A stretch of 64,000 bases of DNA, from positions 4,836,001 to 4,900,000 of the forward strand of contig NZ_CP006850.1 of assembly GCF_000523235.1 (NCBI RefSeq), in the 5' to 3' direction. A program made the translations under genes and the position numbers. This DNA comes from Nocardia nova SH22a. Its GTDB lineage: Bacteria > Actinomycetota > Actinomycetes > Mycobacteriales > Mycobacteriaceae. This document shows positions 11,415 to 19,832 of the stretch, piece by piece; the stretch's first letter is position 1, and each line of letters opens with the position of its first letter. Below the pieces are notes generated by a model that did not search any database, was not told the origin of the DNA, and saw only the letters and a program-made list of their open reading frames with translations.

Positions 11415-11736
11415 CTCCGCACTCCCTCCGCCCGGACAACAGGCCGGACACTTGTCCGGGAACTTAGCACGAACAATTCCCGGCGATATCCGAAACCAGT
11501 GAACCGACCGCCGAGTTCACGGTCGGCCGGACCACCGTCGCGAACGGCCCGCACGCCCCCGAGCGCGCCGAAGGCCCAGCGACGCCGGGCGACGGACCGC
11601 ACCCGACCCGATGTAGCCTCCGTCGCCGCGAGCACCGAAGTCACACCGGCACAGGAGGATCCGGCCGATCCTCCCGCAGCGACCCGGTCGCCGCCCCGGC
11701 ACAACATCGCGACCGGCGGCGGGTCATAATTTCTCT
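11415..11736. other. 322-nt gap between divergent genes
   Basis: The gap holds the upstream regions of the kinase-like gene (minus) and fmdB-like gene (plus). Near the kinase start is a palindrome (11444-11459). At the other end CATAAT (11726-11731) lies 6 nt before the fmdB-like ATG. Small open frames here read as arginine/proline-rich out-of-frame shadow peptides and were not accepted. Confidence 0.6.
11444..11459. promoter_or_regulatory. Palindrome upstream of the kinase-like gene
   Basis: CCGGACA, two bases, TGTCCGG: a perfect 7-2-7 inverted repeat about 30 nt upstream of the kinase-like ATG, with a further CCGGACA copy at 11432-11438. It could be an operator or a hairpin in the 5' leader. 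No regulator gene is adjacent. Confidence 0.35.
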
Positions 11737-11943
11737 ATGCCGACCTACGCCTACCGATGCCGGGAATGTTCGGAATCGTTCGAGCTGAACCGTCCGATGC
11801 GCGAATCCGGCGACCCGGCAGTCTGTCCGGGCGGCCATCGCGACACTGTCAAACTGCTCACCACGGTCGCCGTCACCGGTGCGGCGTCGGCACCGGCCCC
11901 CGCCTCCGGTGGCGGGTGCTGTGGTGGTGGCTGCTGCGGCTGA
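11737..11943 (+). CDS. FmdB-family zinc-ribbon protein
   Basis: A 68-residue protein beginning M-P-T-Y-A-Y-R-C-R-E-C, the classic FmdB/putative-regulatory-protein N-terminus. A zinc ribbon is formed by C8-x2-C11 and C30-P-G-G-H. The tail is rich in alanine and ends in a glycine/cysteine cluster (C-C-G-G-G-C-C-G). The molecular role of the family is not established. CATAAT (11726-11731) is 6 nt upstream of the ATG with no ribosome site, suggesting leaderless transcription. Confidence 0.85.
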   Translation: MPTYAYRCRECSESFELNRPMRESGDPAVCPGGHRDTVKLLTTVAVTGAASAPAPASGGGCCGGGCCG

Positions 11944-11951
11944 TCACCGCG

Positions 11952-12824
11952 TCATCGGCGGTCGGCGATCACCGCGCGGCCGAGTCCGTAGGCCCGCGAT
12001 CGCCGGGCCGGGATGCCCAATCGGCCCGCCGCCTCGAACAGATCCAGATCCGCGGTGACCGTCAGCCCGTGGCGCGCCATGACGGCGGCCATCTCTTCGG
12101 GCGACCACGCCGACAGATGCGGTTCGTCCGCCAGCGGGTCCTGTCCGCCGGACAGCCTGCTGAAGATCCGCATACCCGCCCGCCCCACTGCGGCAAAGCG
12201 GTTCGGCGTGGGATAGGTGGCGACCAACCGGCTGCCGGGCGCACTGCGGGCGGCGACGACCGACAGCGTCGAGTCGACCTGCGGTCCGGTCAGATACGGC
12301 AGCACGCCCTCCCAGATCCAGGACGTCGGCGCCGATTCCCGATGCCCCGCCTCGGCGAGCCGGGCGCCGAGATCGTCATGACCGAACTCGACCGGGACAT
12401 AGGTCAGCGAGGCGACCCGCGGCACCAGATCCGCGGCACGGTCGCGCTTGTCCCGTTGTGAGGCAGGATGATCCACCTCGAAGACGGCGGTGCCGAGCGT
12501 GTCGGTCCGCCAGGCGCGGCCGTCCAGACCGGCGCCGAGAATCACCAGTTGCTCGTTGGCGGCCTCGCGCACCGCGTCGTCGATGACGACCGTCCGGGCG
12601 GCCAGGACCGCGGCGGTGCCGCCCAGCATCTCGTAGTCGATCCGCGCGCGCCAGCCCTCGGGCGGCTCCGGCACCCGCGCGGTTCGCACGGCCGCTCGCT
12701 CGTCGTCGCGAAGTAGTTGCGCCGCAATGGGATCGGAGAACGACCCCACCGCCAGTCTGCCGTCGGCCACCGCACGGCCCTGACACACCAGCACCGCGGT
12801 CCGACTCGCCGGTTTATCCGTCAT
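11952..12824 (-). CDS. LCM-family SAM-dependent methyltransferase
   Basis: A 290-residue protein of the leucine-carboxyl-methyltransferase-like family that is greatly expanded in mycobacteria and Nocardia. The SAM-binding motif is V-I-L-G-A-G-L-D-G-R-A-W-R, the acidic ribose-binding residue lies in F-E-V-D-H-P, and W-I-W-E-G-V-L-P-Y-L is the family's post-motif. Substrate unknown. The stop lies 8 nt beyond the stop of the convergent fmdB-like gene. Confidence 0.87.
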   Translation of the reverse strand: MTDKPASRTAVLVCQGRAVADGRLAVGSFSDPIAAQLLRDDERAAVRTARVPEPPEGWRARIDYEMLGGTAAVLAARTVVIDDAVREAANEQLVILGAGLDGRAWRTDTLGTAVFEVDHPASQRDKRDRAADLVPRVASLTYVPVEFGHDDLGARLAEAGHRESAPTSWIWEGVLPYLTGPQVDSTLSVVAARSAPGSRLVATYPTPNRFAAVGRAGMRIFSRLSGGQDPLADEPHLSAWSPEEMAAVMARHGLTVTADLDLFEAAGRLGIPARRSRAYGLGRAVIADRR

Positions 12825-12845
12825 CCTGCCGATTATTGCCGACCC

Positions 12846-13625
12846 TCATGCGGTGGCGTGCGGTCCGATCCACGTGTCGAAGCGGCGCCCGATATCGCCG
12901 GTCGCCAGCTGGGTCGCCAGCCAGCCATCGGTCATCGCCAGGGTCGCCGGGTCGTTCTTCGCGACCAGGAACACCTTGCCGAAGGAGTCGAACGGCGCCT
13001 CGGGGTGCAGGACCCGCAGGTCGGGATGACGACGGACCCGATAGCGGCCCTCGACGGAGTCGGTGACGAAGACATCGGCGCGGCCCTGCGAGATCTCGTC
13101 GAAGATGGTCACGTTGTCGGGCCACACGGTCAGTTGTGCGTGCGGGAAGTGCGCGCGGGCGAACTGCTCGTTGGTGCCGCCGCGATTGACGATCACCCGC
13201 ACATCGGGCCGGTCGATATCGGCGACCGTCGCATACTTCCCGGCATCGGCCGCGCGCACGATCGGGGTCTTGCCGTCGGTGCCGTAGTTCACCGAGAAGT
13301 CGGCGAATGCCCGCCGGGCGGGTGCGTCGGAGATCCCGCCGACCGCGAGATCACAAGCGCGCGAACCGAAGTCGGCGCCCATCGAGGACCACGATGTGGG
13401 TACGAACCGCACCTGCCGATGCATCAGATCGGCCATGTCGCGGACCAGGTCGACATCGATGCCGCGATATCCGCCGTGGCCGTCGGATTCCGAATAGGGC
13501 GGGTAGTCGCCGGTGGTGCACACACGCAGCGCCGCGGGCTCTTGTGCCCCGGCGGGTGCGACGGCCATCGACAGCGCCGCCGCCAGCGCACCGGACGTCG
13601 CCAGTACCCGCGACCGGATCGTCAC
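12846..13625 (-). CDS. pheC: Secreted cyclohexadienyl/arogenate dehydratase-like protein
   Basis: A 259-residue periplasmic-binding-protein-fold protein with a Sec signal peptide (about 1-27, ending A-G-A-Q). The mature part follows PheC closely: C-T-T-G-D-Y-P-P-Y-S, G-I-D-V-D-L-V-R-D-M-A, F-V-P-T-S-W, A-V-G-G-I-S, K-T-P-I-V, R-V-I-V-N-R-G-G-T-N-E-Q-F-A-R-A-H, and P-D-N-V-T-I-F-D-E-I. PheC enzymes convert arogenate or prephenate to phenylalanine or phenylpyruvate outside the cytoplasm. The match through the N-R-G-G-T-N-E region favours an enzyme over a simple transport receptor, although no permease or ATPase genes are adjacent either way. Confidence 0.78.
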   Translation of the reverse strand: MTIRSRVLATSGALAAALSMAVAPAGAQEPAALRVCTTGDYPPYSESDGHGGYRGIDVDLVRDMADLMHRQVRFVPTSWSSMGADFGSRACDLAVGGISDAPARRAFADFSVNYGTDGKTPIVRAADAGKYATVADIDRPDVRVIVNRGGTNEQFARAHFPHAQLTVWPDNVTIFDEISQGRADVFVTDSVEGRYRVRRHPDLRVLHPEAPFDSFGKVFLVAKNDPATLAMTDGWLATQLATGDIGRRFDTWIGPHATA

Positions 13626-13631
13626 AGCGCG

Positions 13632-13982
13632 TCAGCGCTCGTTGCGCGCCTTCGGATACCGGCTCTGATGGGCCACCCATCCGGCCATCTTGGCCCAGTG
13701 TCCCTTCGCCGGTTCGGCCGCCGCGCTCAGATCCCGATCCCAGTGCTCGGTCTCGGCGAGACCGTCGACCGCCGCGACGACCGCTTTGGCGTCGGCCATG
13801 TCGGCGACCACCCGGTCACCGAGCACGCCGTCGGCGCCCACCAGGGTAATCCGCACGCCGACGCGGCCGATCTGCTGCAGCACCGCGGTACCGGAACCAC
13901 CGTGTCCGGCGACGAACTTCTTGACCGAATCGATGACGGCGGACGACGGCTGTACCGGGGCCGCAGTGGCGGTTTCGCTCAT
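13632..13982 (-). CDS. Hypothetical protein, 116 residues
   Basis: Unrecognised. The start is placed at ATG 13982 (M-S-E-T-A-T-A-A), because residues encoded upstream look non-coding and would run into the divergent qor promoter. The protein is soluble, alanine/valine-rich, with S-A-V-I-D-S-V-K-K-F-V, G-V-R-I-T-L-V-G-A-D-G-V-L, and a tail W-A-K-M-A-G-W-V-A-H-Q-S-R-Y-P. It has no signal peptide, membrane segment or cysteine motif. It precedes the pheC-like gene by 6 nt on the same strand and may share its promoter. Confidence 0.7.
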   Translation of the reverse strand: MSETATAAPVQPSSAVIDSVKKFVAGHGGSGTAVLQQIGRVGVRITLVGADGVLGDRVVADMADAKAVVAAVDGLAETEHWDRDLSAAAEPAKGHWAKMAGWVAHQSRYPKARNER

Positions 13983-14064
13983 GGCGGCGAGTTTACCGCC
14001 CGGTAGGACCCGTCCCGCCGCCCCACCGGGTCCGGCCCTCGCGACGGGTGTACAACTGGATGCC

Positions 14065-15030
14065 ATGCGCGCCATTCAGGTCAGCGAACACGGTGGTCCC
14101 GACGTTCTCGTCCCGGCCGAGGTCGATGATCCTGTCATCGGGCCGAATCAGCTGCTCGTCGACACCGAGGCCGCGGGCGTCAACTACATCGACACCTACA
14201 TCCGCACCGGTACCTATCCGCAGCCGGTTCCCTACATCCCCGGGGCGGAGGGCACGGGCGTGGTCGCCGCGGCCGGCTCCGAGGTGACGGAATTCACCGT
14301 GGGTGACCGGGTGGCGTGGGCGGCGGCGCCCGGTAGTTATGCCGAGAAGGTGGCCGTGGACGCGGCGGTCGCGGTCGCGGTGCCCGAGGGCGTGGATGCG
14401 GCGGTGGCCGCCTCGGCGCTGCTGCAGGGGATGACCGCGCACTATCTGATCGAGTCGGTGTACAAGCCCGAACCCGGCGAAACCGTCCTGGTCCACGCCG
14501 GGGCGGGCGGTGTCGGCCTGCTGCTGACACAGCTGGCCGCAGCCCGCGACATCCGCGTGATCACCACGGTGTCCACCGATGCCAAGGAGGAGCTGTCGCG
14601 CGCGGCCGGTGCCGCCGAGGTGCTGCGCTACGGCGACGACCTGGCCCAGCGGGTGCGCGATCTCACCGGCGGGGAGGGCGTCGCCGCGGTCTACGACGGC
14701 GTCGGCGCGGCGACCTTCGAGGCCAGCCTGGCCTCGTTGCGCATTCGCGGCATGCTCGCCCTGTTCGGCGGGGCCTCCGGTCAGGTGCCGCCGTTCGATC
14801 TGCAGCGGCTCAATCCGGCCGGATCGTTGTTCGTCACCCGGCCCACCCTCGTCCACTACACCCGCGACCGCGCCGAATTGCTCTGGCGCGCGGGCGATGT
14901 CATGAACGCGATAGCCGACGGCACGCTGAATGTGCGGATCGGCGGGCGGTATCCGCTCGCCGACGCCGCGCAGGCCCATCGCGATCTGCAGGAGCGCCGG
15001 ACCACCGGCTCGATCGTGCTGGTGCCCTGA
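14065..15030 (+). CDS. qor: NADPH:quinone oxidoreductase (zeta-crystallin type)
   Basis: A 321-residue MDR-superfamily oxidoreductase without structural zinc. The start M-R-A-I-Q-V-S-E-H-G-G-P matches the family. Landmarks are G-V-N-Y-I-D-T-Y-I-R-T-G, P-G-A-E-G-T-G-V-V near 60, the nucleotide-binding H-A-G-A-G-G-V-G-L-L-L-T-Q at about 147, and the C-terminal P-L-A-D-A-A-Q-A-H-R. It reduces quinones with NADPH in the cytoplasm. The location next to heme and cytochrome genes matches M. tuberculosis qor. It is divergent from the 116-residue gene. Confidence 0.9.
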   Translation: MRAIQVSEHGGPDVLVPAEVDDPVIGPNQLLVDTEAAGVNYIDTYIRTGTYPQPVPYIPGAEGTGVVAAAGSEVTEFTVGDRVAWAAAPGSYAEKVAVDAAVAVAVPEGVDAAVAASALLQGMTAHYLIESVYKPEPGETVLVHAGAGGVGLLLTQLAAARDIRVITTVSTDAKEELSRAAGAAEVLRYGDDLAQRVRDLTGGEGVAAVYDGVGAATFEASLASLRIRGMLALFGGASGQVPPFDLQRLNPAGSLFVTRPTLVHYTRDRAELLWRAGDVMNAIADGTLNVRIGGRYPLADAAQAHRDLQERRTTGSIVLVP

Positions 15031-15034
15031 TCGC

Positions 15035-15655
15035 TCAGTAGTCGCGGCCGGTCAGGCCGCGATAGACGAATCGGGTGAGGACGTCGACAGCCTGCTCGTC
15101 GGTCAGCTCGAGCATGCCCTCCTCGACGGCCTCGACCATCGCCCGCACCAGCAGGAACATCATCGCGACGCTGATCTCCGGTGTGGCGGGTGGCCGCAGT
15201 CCGGCCGCGTCGAACCCGTCCAGATGGTCGGCGACCTCCTCGAGCTGATCCATTCCGAACCGGTTCGCCATCCGGGCGAAATCCTCGTCCACGAGCGCCG
15301 CCTGGGCGACCGCGCGTAATACCGGCCAGTGCCGCCGGGAGAAGCGCCAGTACTCGTCGATGTGGAAGGCGACCGCCGAGGGGGCGGTGAAGTCGGGGTC
15401 GTGGGCGCTGGTCTCGGCCGCGGTGTCCCCTTCGGCGGCAAAGTCTTTCAGCAGCGCCTGGAGCAGTTCCTCTTTACCGGCGAAGTGGTTGTAGAACGAT
15501 CCCGCCGAGCGCCCGGCCGCGGCGGTGATGTCGACGATCTTGGTGTTCAGGTAGCCGCGTTCGGCGAACAACCGGCGCGCGGCGTCCTTGAGCGCCTGCT
15601 CGGTCTCCGCGGATCGCTCCTTGCGACTGCCGCCCCGCTCGCGTCCGGTCGCCAT
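15035..15655 (-). CDS. TetR-family repressor
   Basis: A 206-residue regulator. An N-terminal TetR helix-turn-helix (about 18-62) includes A-A-R-R-L-F-A-E-R-G-Y and S-A-G-S-F-Y-N-H-F-A-G-K-E-E-L-L. The C-terminal domain resembles TetR_C types with no obvious ligand clue. ATG 15655 was chosen because AAGGAGGTG lies 5-6 nt upstream. The gene is divergent from the FAD monooxygenase, and the shared gap carries strong inverted repeats, so it probably represses that gene and itself. Confidence 0.9.
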   Translation of the reverse strand: MATGRERGGSRKERSAETEQALKDAARRLFAERGYLNTKIVDITAAAGRSAGSFYNHFAGKEELLQALLKDFAAEGDTAAETSAHDPDFTAPSAVAFHIDEYWRFSRRHWPVLRAVAQAALVDEDFARMANRFGMDQLEEVADHLDGFDAAGLRPPATPEISVAMMFLLVRAMVEAVEEGMLELTDEQAVDVLTRFVYRGLTGRDY

Positions 15656-15692
15656 CGACACCTCCTTGACTCGGGACAGTAGCAACCCCCAT

Positions 15693-15725
15693 ACTGAATC
15701 CACATTCAGTGAATTCTAATTCAGT
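15693..15725. promoter_or_regulatory. Tandem inverted repeats, probable TetR operator
   Basis: Two overlapping palindromes lie between the divergent TetR and FAD-monooxygenase genes: ACTGAAT-N4-ATTCAGT (15693-15710) and TGAATT-CT-AATTCA (15710-15723), giving three copies of the half-site ATTCAGT or its complement. The dense symmetric arrangement in a divergent gap is the usual architecture of a TetR autoregulatory operator. Assignment to the flanking TetR is inferred. Confidence 0.65.
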
Positions 15726-15739
15726 AAGTGGGTTACGCC

Positions 15740-17173
15740 ATGTCACCACGTGTCCTCATCGCCGGAGCCGGTCCGACCGGCCTCACCCTCGCCATCGACC
15801 TGGCGCGGCGCGACATCCCCGTGCGCATCATCGACAAGGCCGCGACGCCGTTCGCGGGATCGCGCGGCGACGGCATCCAGCCGCGCACCCTGGAGGTGTT
15901 CGACGACCTCGGCGTGCTCGACGCGATCCTGGCCGCCGCCGCGCCACTGCCGCTGATGCGCATCCATCTCGACGGCGCGCTCGTCACCGAACGCCGGATG
16001 AGCGAACCGCGCGATCCGAGCCCGTCGGTGCCGTATCCGAATCCGCGGATGCTCGGCCAATCCGACACCGAGGGCCTGCTGCGCAAGCGGCTCGCGGATT
16101 TCGGTGTGACCGTCGAATTCGGCACGGCGCTGGCCGATTTCACCCAGGATCAGCACGGCGTCACGGCCACGGTCACCACCGCGGGCGGAACCGAGACGGT
16201 GCGATCCGACTACCTGGTCGGCGCGGACGGCGGCGCCAGTTCGGTGCGCCGCACGCTCGGCATCGCGTTCGAGGGCACCACGGACGAATCGCTGCGCATG
16301 CTGCTCGGCGATGTGCGCGCCGACGGGCTCGACCACGGTTTCGGCTACTGGTTCGCCCGCGCCGAGACGCCGGCCGAGGGGATCGCGATGACCCCGCTGC
16401 CCGGTGGCGACCTGTTCCAGTTCGCCGCGCCGCTCGCCCACGATGCCCGGCCCACCCGCGCACTGCTGCAGGAACAGCTGGATCGGATGACGGGCCGCGA
16501 CGACATCGTCCTCGGCGAGCCCGTCTGGTCCACGGTATGGCGGCCGAACATCCGGCTGGCGCGCCACTTCCGCTCCGGCCGGGTGCTGCTGGCCGGAGAT
16601 GCCGCGCACGCCCATCCGCCGACCGGCGGCCAGGGCATGAACACCGGCATCCAGGACGCCTACAACCTGGGATGGAAGCTGGCCGCGGCGCTCGACGGCG
16701 ACGACGGTCCGCTCGGCACCTACGAACCCGAACGCCGCGAAGTCGCCCGGCAGGTTCTCGGGCTGAGCGCGGAACTGCTGAACAAACACGTCGAGGGACA
16801 CGAGGACGCCATGGAGCGCGGACCGGAGACCCATCAGCTCGGCATCAGCTATCGGAGGGCGGGTGACACCGCCGTGCTCACCGCGGGCGATCGCGCTCCC
16901 GACGCCCCGCTGCTGCGCGCCGACGGCTCGTCCCTGCGACTGTTCGACCTGTTCCGCGGGCCGCACGCGACGCTGCTGTCGTTCGGCGCACCCGCCGATG
17001 TCCCGCGCGGATCCGGGGAGCGGGCGTATTCGATCGTCGCCCCGGACGCGCCCGCGGGGCCCGATCGGCTGGTGGCGGTCGATGGTCACGCCTTCGCCGA
17101 TTACGCCGCGACGGCGGGTACCCGGGTGCTCGTCCGGCCGGACGGATATCTGGCCTGGCACCGGCAGGGGTGA
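15740..17173 (+). CDS. FAD-dependent aromatic hydroxylase (PHBH family)
   Basis: A 477-residue class A flavoprotein monooxygenase. The FAD motif is I-A-G-A-G-P-T-G-L at about 7-15, the D-G motif is V-G-A-D-G-G-A-S-S-V-R near 165, and the second FAD motif is L-A-G-D-A-A-H-A-H-P-P-T-G-G-Q-G-M-N-T-G near 280-300. A thioredoxin-like C-terminal domain, as in phenol- and polyketide-hydroxylases, fills residues about 370-477. Family members hydroxylate aromatic rings with NAD(P)H and O2. ATG 15740 is used; GTG 15728 is in frame but lies at the operator edge. Probably controlled by the divergent TetR. Confidence 0.88.
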   Translation: MSPRVLIAGAGPTGLTLAIDLARRDIPVRIIDKAATPFAGSRGDGIQPRTLEVFDDLGVLDAILAAAAPLPLMRIHLDGALVTERRMSEPRDPSPSVPYPNPRMLGQSDTEGLLRKRLADFGVTVEFGTALADFTQDQHGVTATVTTAGGTETVRSDYLVGADGGASSVRRTLGIAFEGTTDESLRMLLGDVRADGLDHGFGYWFARAETPAEGIAMTPLPGGDLFQFAAPLAHDARPTRALLQEQLDRMTGRDDIVLGEPVWSTVWRPNIRLARHFRSGRVLLAGDAAHAHPPTGGQGMNTGIQDAYNLGWKLAAALDGDDGPLGTYEPERREVARQVLGLSAELLNKHVEGHEDAMERGPETHQLGISYRRAGDTAVLTAGDRAPDAPLLRADGSSLRLFDLFRGPHATLLSFGAPADVPRGSGERAYSIVAPDAPAGPDRLVAVDGHAFADYAATAGTRVLVRPDGYLAWHRQG

Positions 17174-17322
17174 CCCGCCGCCGGGGACGCCGGGCCGATA
17201 GTGGATGATCTGTGCTGCCGCCCAAGCCGATTCGCCCGGATCGCCGTAGCCTCGTACGGTGATCGTGCGGTCCGCCGTGGGGCGGCCGGCACAAAACGGG
17301 CATCGGTCAGGGGTTGATCCAG

Positions 17323-18474
17323 ATGTTGGTGAAGGTTCGCAACGACGATCCGTCGCGGCTGTCCAATTCCGAACGGACGGTGGCGAACTGGCTGAAGACC
17401 TGGACCGGCGCACATGCCCTACCGGGTATCGCGGTGGTCGCCGCGGGCGCCGCCGACGCGATCGTGTGGACCCCCAAGACCTGCGTCGTCATCGTGATCA
17501 AGGACTTCACCGAGCGCGTCACCGGCACCCTGACGGTCTCCGGCTACCGGCCGTGGACCGTCGACGATCGGGTCGCGCCGCTGGACGGGACCGAGGCCGG
17601 AACCGAGCCGATGACCGAGATCCGCGCCCGCACCGGCGAACTCGCCCAGCTGCTGCGGGGCGCGCCGGGCCGCGAGCGGGTCGGGGTCACCGGGATGGTG
17701 CTGGTGATGCCGCAACTCGGCAGCCGGGTCGCCCTGGACAAGGGCGATCTGCCGGACGGGATGGATATCGTCCTCGGCGACGGCCCGGCCGCCCTGCGCA
17801 ACTATTTCAGCCGGATCACCACCGACGCGCCCGACACCTGGGATGCCACCCAGGTCGGCCAGGCATTGGGCGCCCTCGGATTCGCCGCCGCCGCAACCCA
17901 TTCGGATCTGACGGCGGAGGGATTCCCGGCGCAGGTGGCGCGCACTCCCCCGCCCGCGGCACCCGCCGCGCGGCCGCGGGCGGGACGGAGACCGGCCGGG
18001 GCGCCGATTCCCACGGAGATGCCCGCCCCCGCGGGTGCTGCGGTACCGGGCACGAATCCGGTGTCGATGGCCCGTCCCGCGCCACCGCGGGGCGGCGCGG
18101 GCCCGGCACCGGCGCCCGGCCCGGTCGCGGTCTCCGCCCAGCAGGCTCCCCCCGGCCCGAACCCCGGACCGGGGCAGAATCCGCAGCCGTATTCGGTGCC
18201 GTTCGATCCGCGACCGCCCGCTCCCGCGCCGCGCCGCCGTCCCCGGCGCGGCGTGGTACCGCTGGTGTTGCTCGGCGTCCTGGTCGTGGTGCTGCTGCTG
18301 GCCGCGATGTGCACGGCGGGCACCCGCGGCAGCTCCGGACCCGCGCACGAGGCACCGGGATCGGACGGATCGAGCACCAGCACGCACCACTACACGCCCG
18401 CACCGGAACGCACCGTGCCGCCGACCACTCCCGGACGCGCCTGCTATCCGTTCCAGCCCGGCTGCCCGGGCTGA
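17323..18474 (+). CDS. NERD-like, proline-rich membrane protein
   Basis: A 383-residue protein. The N-terminal part (about 1-190) resembles a nuclease-related (NERD) domain: A-A-D-A-I-V-W-T-P-K-T-C-V-V-I-V-I-K has the shape of its D-x-n-E-V-K core, but with I where the core Glu would be expected. A long Pro/Ala-rich linker (about 205-305) leads to one transmembrane helix (V-V-P-L-V-L-L-G-V-L-V-V-V, about 308-330) and a short outer tail with two cysteines at the very end. The start ATG 17323 has AGGGG 9 nt upstream; TTG 17314 is an alternative. Function unknown. Confidence 0.7.
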   Translation: MLVKVRNDDPSRLSNSERTVANWLKTWTGAHALPGIAVVAAGAADAIVWTPKTCVVIVIKDFTERVTGTLTVSGYRPWTVDDRVAPLDGTEAGTEPMTEIRARTGELAQLLRGAPGRERVGVTGMVLVMPQLGSRVALDKGDLPDGMDIVLGDGPAALRNYFSRITTDAPDTWDATQVGQALGALGFAAAATHSDLTAEGFPAQVARTPPPAAPAARPRAGRRPAGAPIPTEMPAPAGAAVPGTNPVSMARPAPPRGGAGPAPAPGPVAVSAQQAPPGPNPGPGQNPQPYSVPFDPRPPAPAPRRRPRRGVVPLVLLGVLVVVLLLAAMCTAGTRGSSGPAHEAPGSDGSSTSTHHYTPAPERTVPPTTPGRACYPFQPGCPG

Positions 18475-18480
18475 CAGCGA

Positions 18481-18517
18481 AATACCGGCCGCGGACAAGG
18501 TCCGCGGCCGGTATTTC
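18481..18517. terminator. Bidirectional terminator hairpin
   Basis: A perfect 17-bp stem with a 3-nt loop (AAG), very GC-rich with A/T at the base (AAATACC on one side, GGTATTT on the other), between the convergent stops of the NERD-like gene and ctaB. The AAA/TTT base gives short U-runs in both directions. Confidence 0.85.
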
Positions 18518-18526
18518 GGGGCAGCT

Positions 18527-19513
18527 TCAGCCGAAGAGTGTGGAACCGATGGTGTGCCAGCCGAGCACCGAGTCGACGGCGAGACCGCAGAACACCACGG
18601 CCAGATAGTTGTTGGACTGCAGGAACAGCCGCAGCGGTTTCACCGACGCGCCGCGGCGCACACCCGAGTAGAGCTGGTGGGCCATCAGCAGGAACCAGGC
18701 GCCCGCCACGATCGCCACCGCGGCGTAGACCACGCCGGTCGCCGGAATCAGCGCGAGCGTCGCCAGCACGGTGAGCCAGGTGTAGATGACGATCTGCTTG
18801 GTGACGGCCTGCTCGGTCGCCACCACCGGCAGCATCGGCACCCCGGCCGCGCGATAGTCGTCCTTGTACCGCATCGCCAGCGCCCAGGTGTGCGGCGGCG
18901 TCCAGAAGAAGATCACCGCGAACAGCGCGACCGCGGGCCAGCCGATCGTCCCGGTGACCGCCGACCAGCCGACCAGCACCGGCATACATCCGGCCGCCCC
19001 GCCCCAGACCACGTTCTGCGAGGTGCGGCGCTTGAGCCCGAGGGTGTAGACGAAGACGTAGAACAGGATCGTCGCCACGACCAGCAGGCCCGACAGCAGA
19101 TTCGCCTGCCACCACAGCCACGCGAACGAGCCCGCGCCCAACAGCACGCCGAAGACGAAGGCGTTGCGGGTCGGCACCGCCTCGCGGGCCAGCGGGCGCT
19201 TCGACGTCCGCTTCATCACCTTGTCGATATCGGCGTCGGCGACGCAGTTGAGGGTGTTGGCGCTGGCCGCGCCCATCCAGCCGCCGAACAGCGTGGCGAC
19301 GATGAGCCGGATGTCGACGTGACCGCGATCGGCCAGCAGCATCGTGGGGATCGTGGCGACCAGCAGCAGTTCGATGACCCGCGGCTTGGTCAGCGCGATG
19401 TACGCGAGTACGCGGCGGGTCAGCGCCGACAGCGGGCCGCTGCCCTGAACACGATCGGCGAGCGCCGTCGCGGAGGAGCCATGCGCATCACCCGGCTGTT
19501 GCCCAATCCGCAC
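18527..19513 (-). CDS. ctaB: Protoheme IX farnesyltransferase (heme O synthase)
   Basis: A 328-residue UbiA-family prenyltransferase with about nine helices that adds a farnesyl group to heme B, giving the heme O substrate of CtaA. The first aspartate-rich motif is [15 protein letters not shown] near 85-100 and the second is Y-K-D-D-Y in loop 6-7. A-L-T-K-P-R-V-I-E marks the N-terminal helix. The frame is open upstream to 19570, but GTG 19513 has AGGAGA four bases ahead and gives a family-like length. It is divergent from tkt. Confidence 0.93.
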   Translation of the reverse strand: MRIGQQPGDAHGSSATALADRVQGSGPLSALTRRVLAYIALTKPRVIELLLVATIPTMLLADRGHVDIRLIVATLFGGWMGAASANTLNCVADADIDKVMKRTSKRPLAREAVPTRNAFVFGVLLGAGSFAWLWWQANLLSGLLVVATILFYVFVYTLGLKRRTSQNVVWGGAAGCMPVLVGWSAVTGTIGWPAVALFAVIFFWTPPHTWALAMRYKDDYRAAGVPMLPVVATEQAVTKQIVIYTWLTVLATLALIPATGVVYAAVAIVAGAWFLLMAHQLYSGVRRGASVKPLRLFLQSNNYLAVVFCGLAVDSVLGWHTIGSTLFG

Positions 19514-19832
19514 TGTCTCTCCTCGCAGGTGGTGCATCGATCCGGTAGGAAGCAACGGTTCCGGCGGCACGGCGGTTCCTCCCGCGCGCAGCCGATTCCG
19601 CTGACATCGCAGAGCGCGGCGCGGGCGGCGCAGCCTCTACTACAGACGATGGTAGACCCCCGCGCAGCGTGCCCCGGCACCCACCCGCCGCGAAAGCGCC
19701 GCTGCCCCAGCACCTGCACGGGGTGCGGGCGCAGGGTTCCCCACTCACGGCGATCAGGTGACCTCTAGGGTGGTGGGTACAGCCCGCAAGCCGCCGTTGC
19801 ACCCACACGAGAAGGTCAGGAGAACCTCGGTC
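19514..19832. other. 319-nt divergent gap, ctaB/tkt
   Basis: The gap holds no gene. TCTAC-N11-GTAGA (19636-19656) is an inverted repeat that could lie in the ctaB promoter. TAGGGT (19766-19771) is a candidate -10 for tkt, 61 nt before its GTG. Neither has a clear -35 partner. Confidence 0.4.

Noticed and set aside
11499..11729. Small ORF upstream of the fmdB-like gene
   Set aside because: Arg/Pro/Ser-rich frame-shadow composition, no ribosome site, and it would leave no promoter for the fmdB-like gene.
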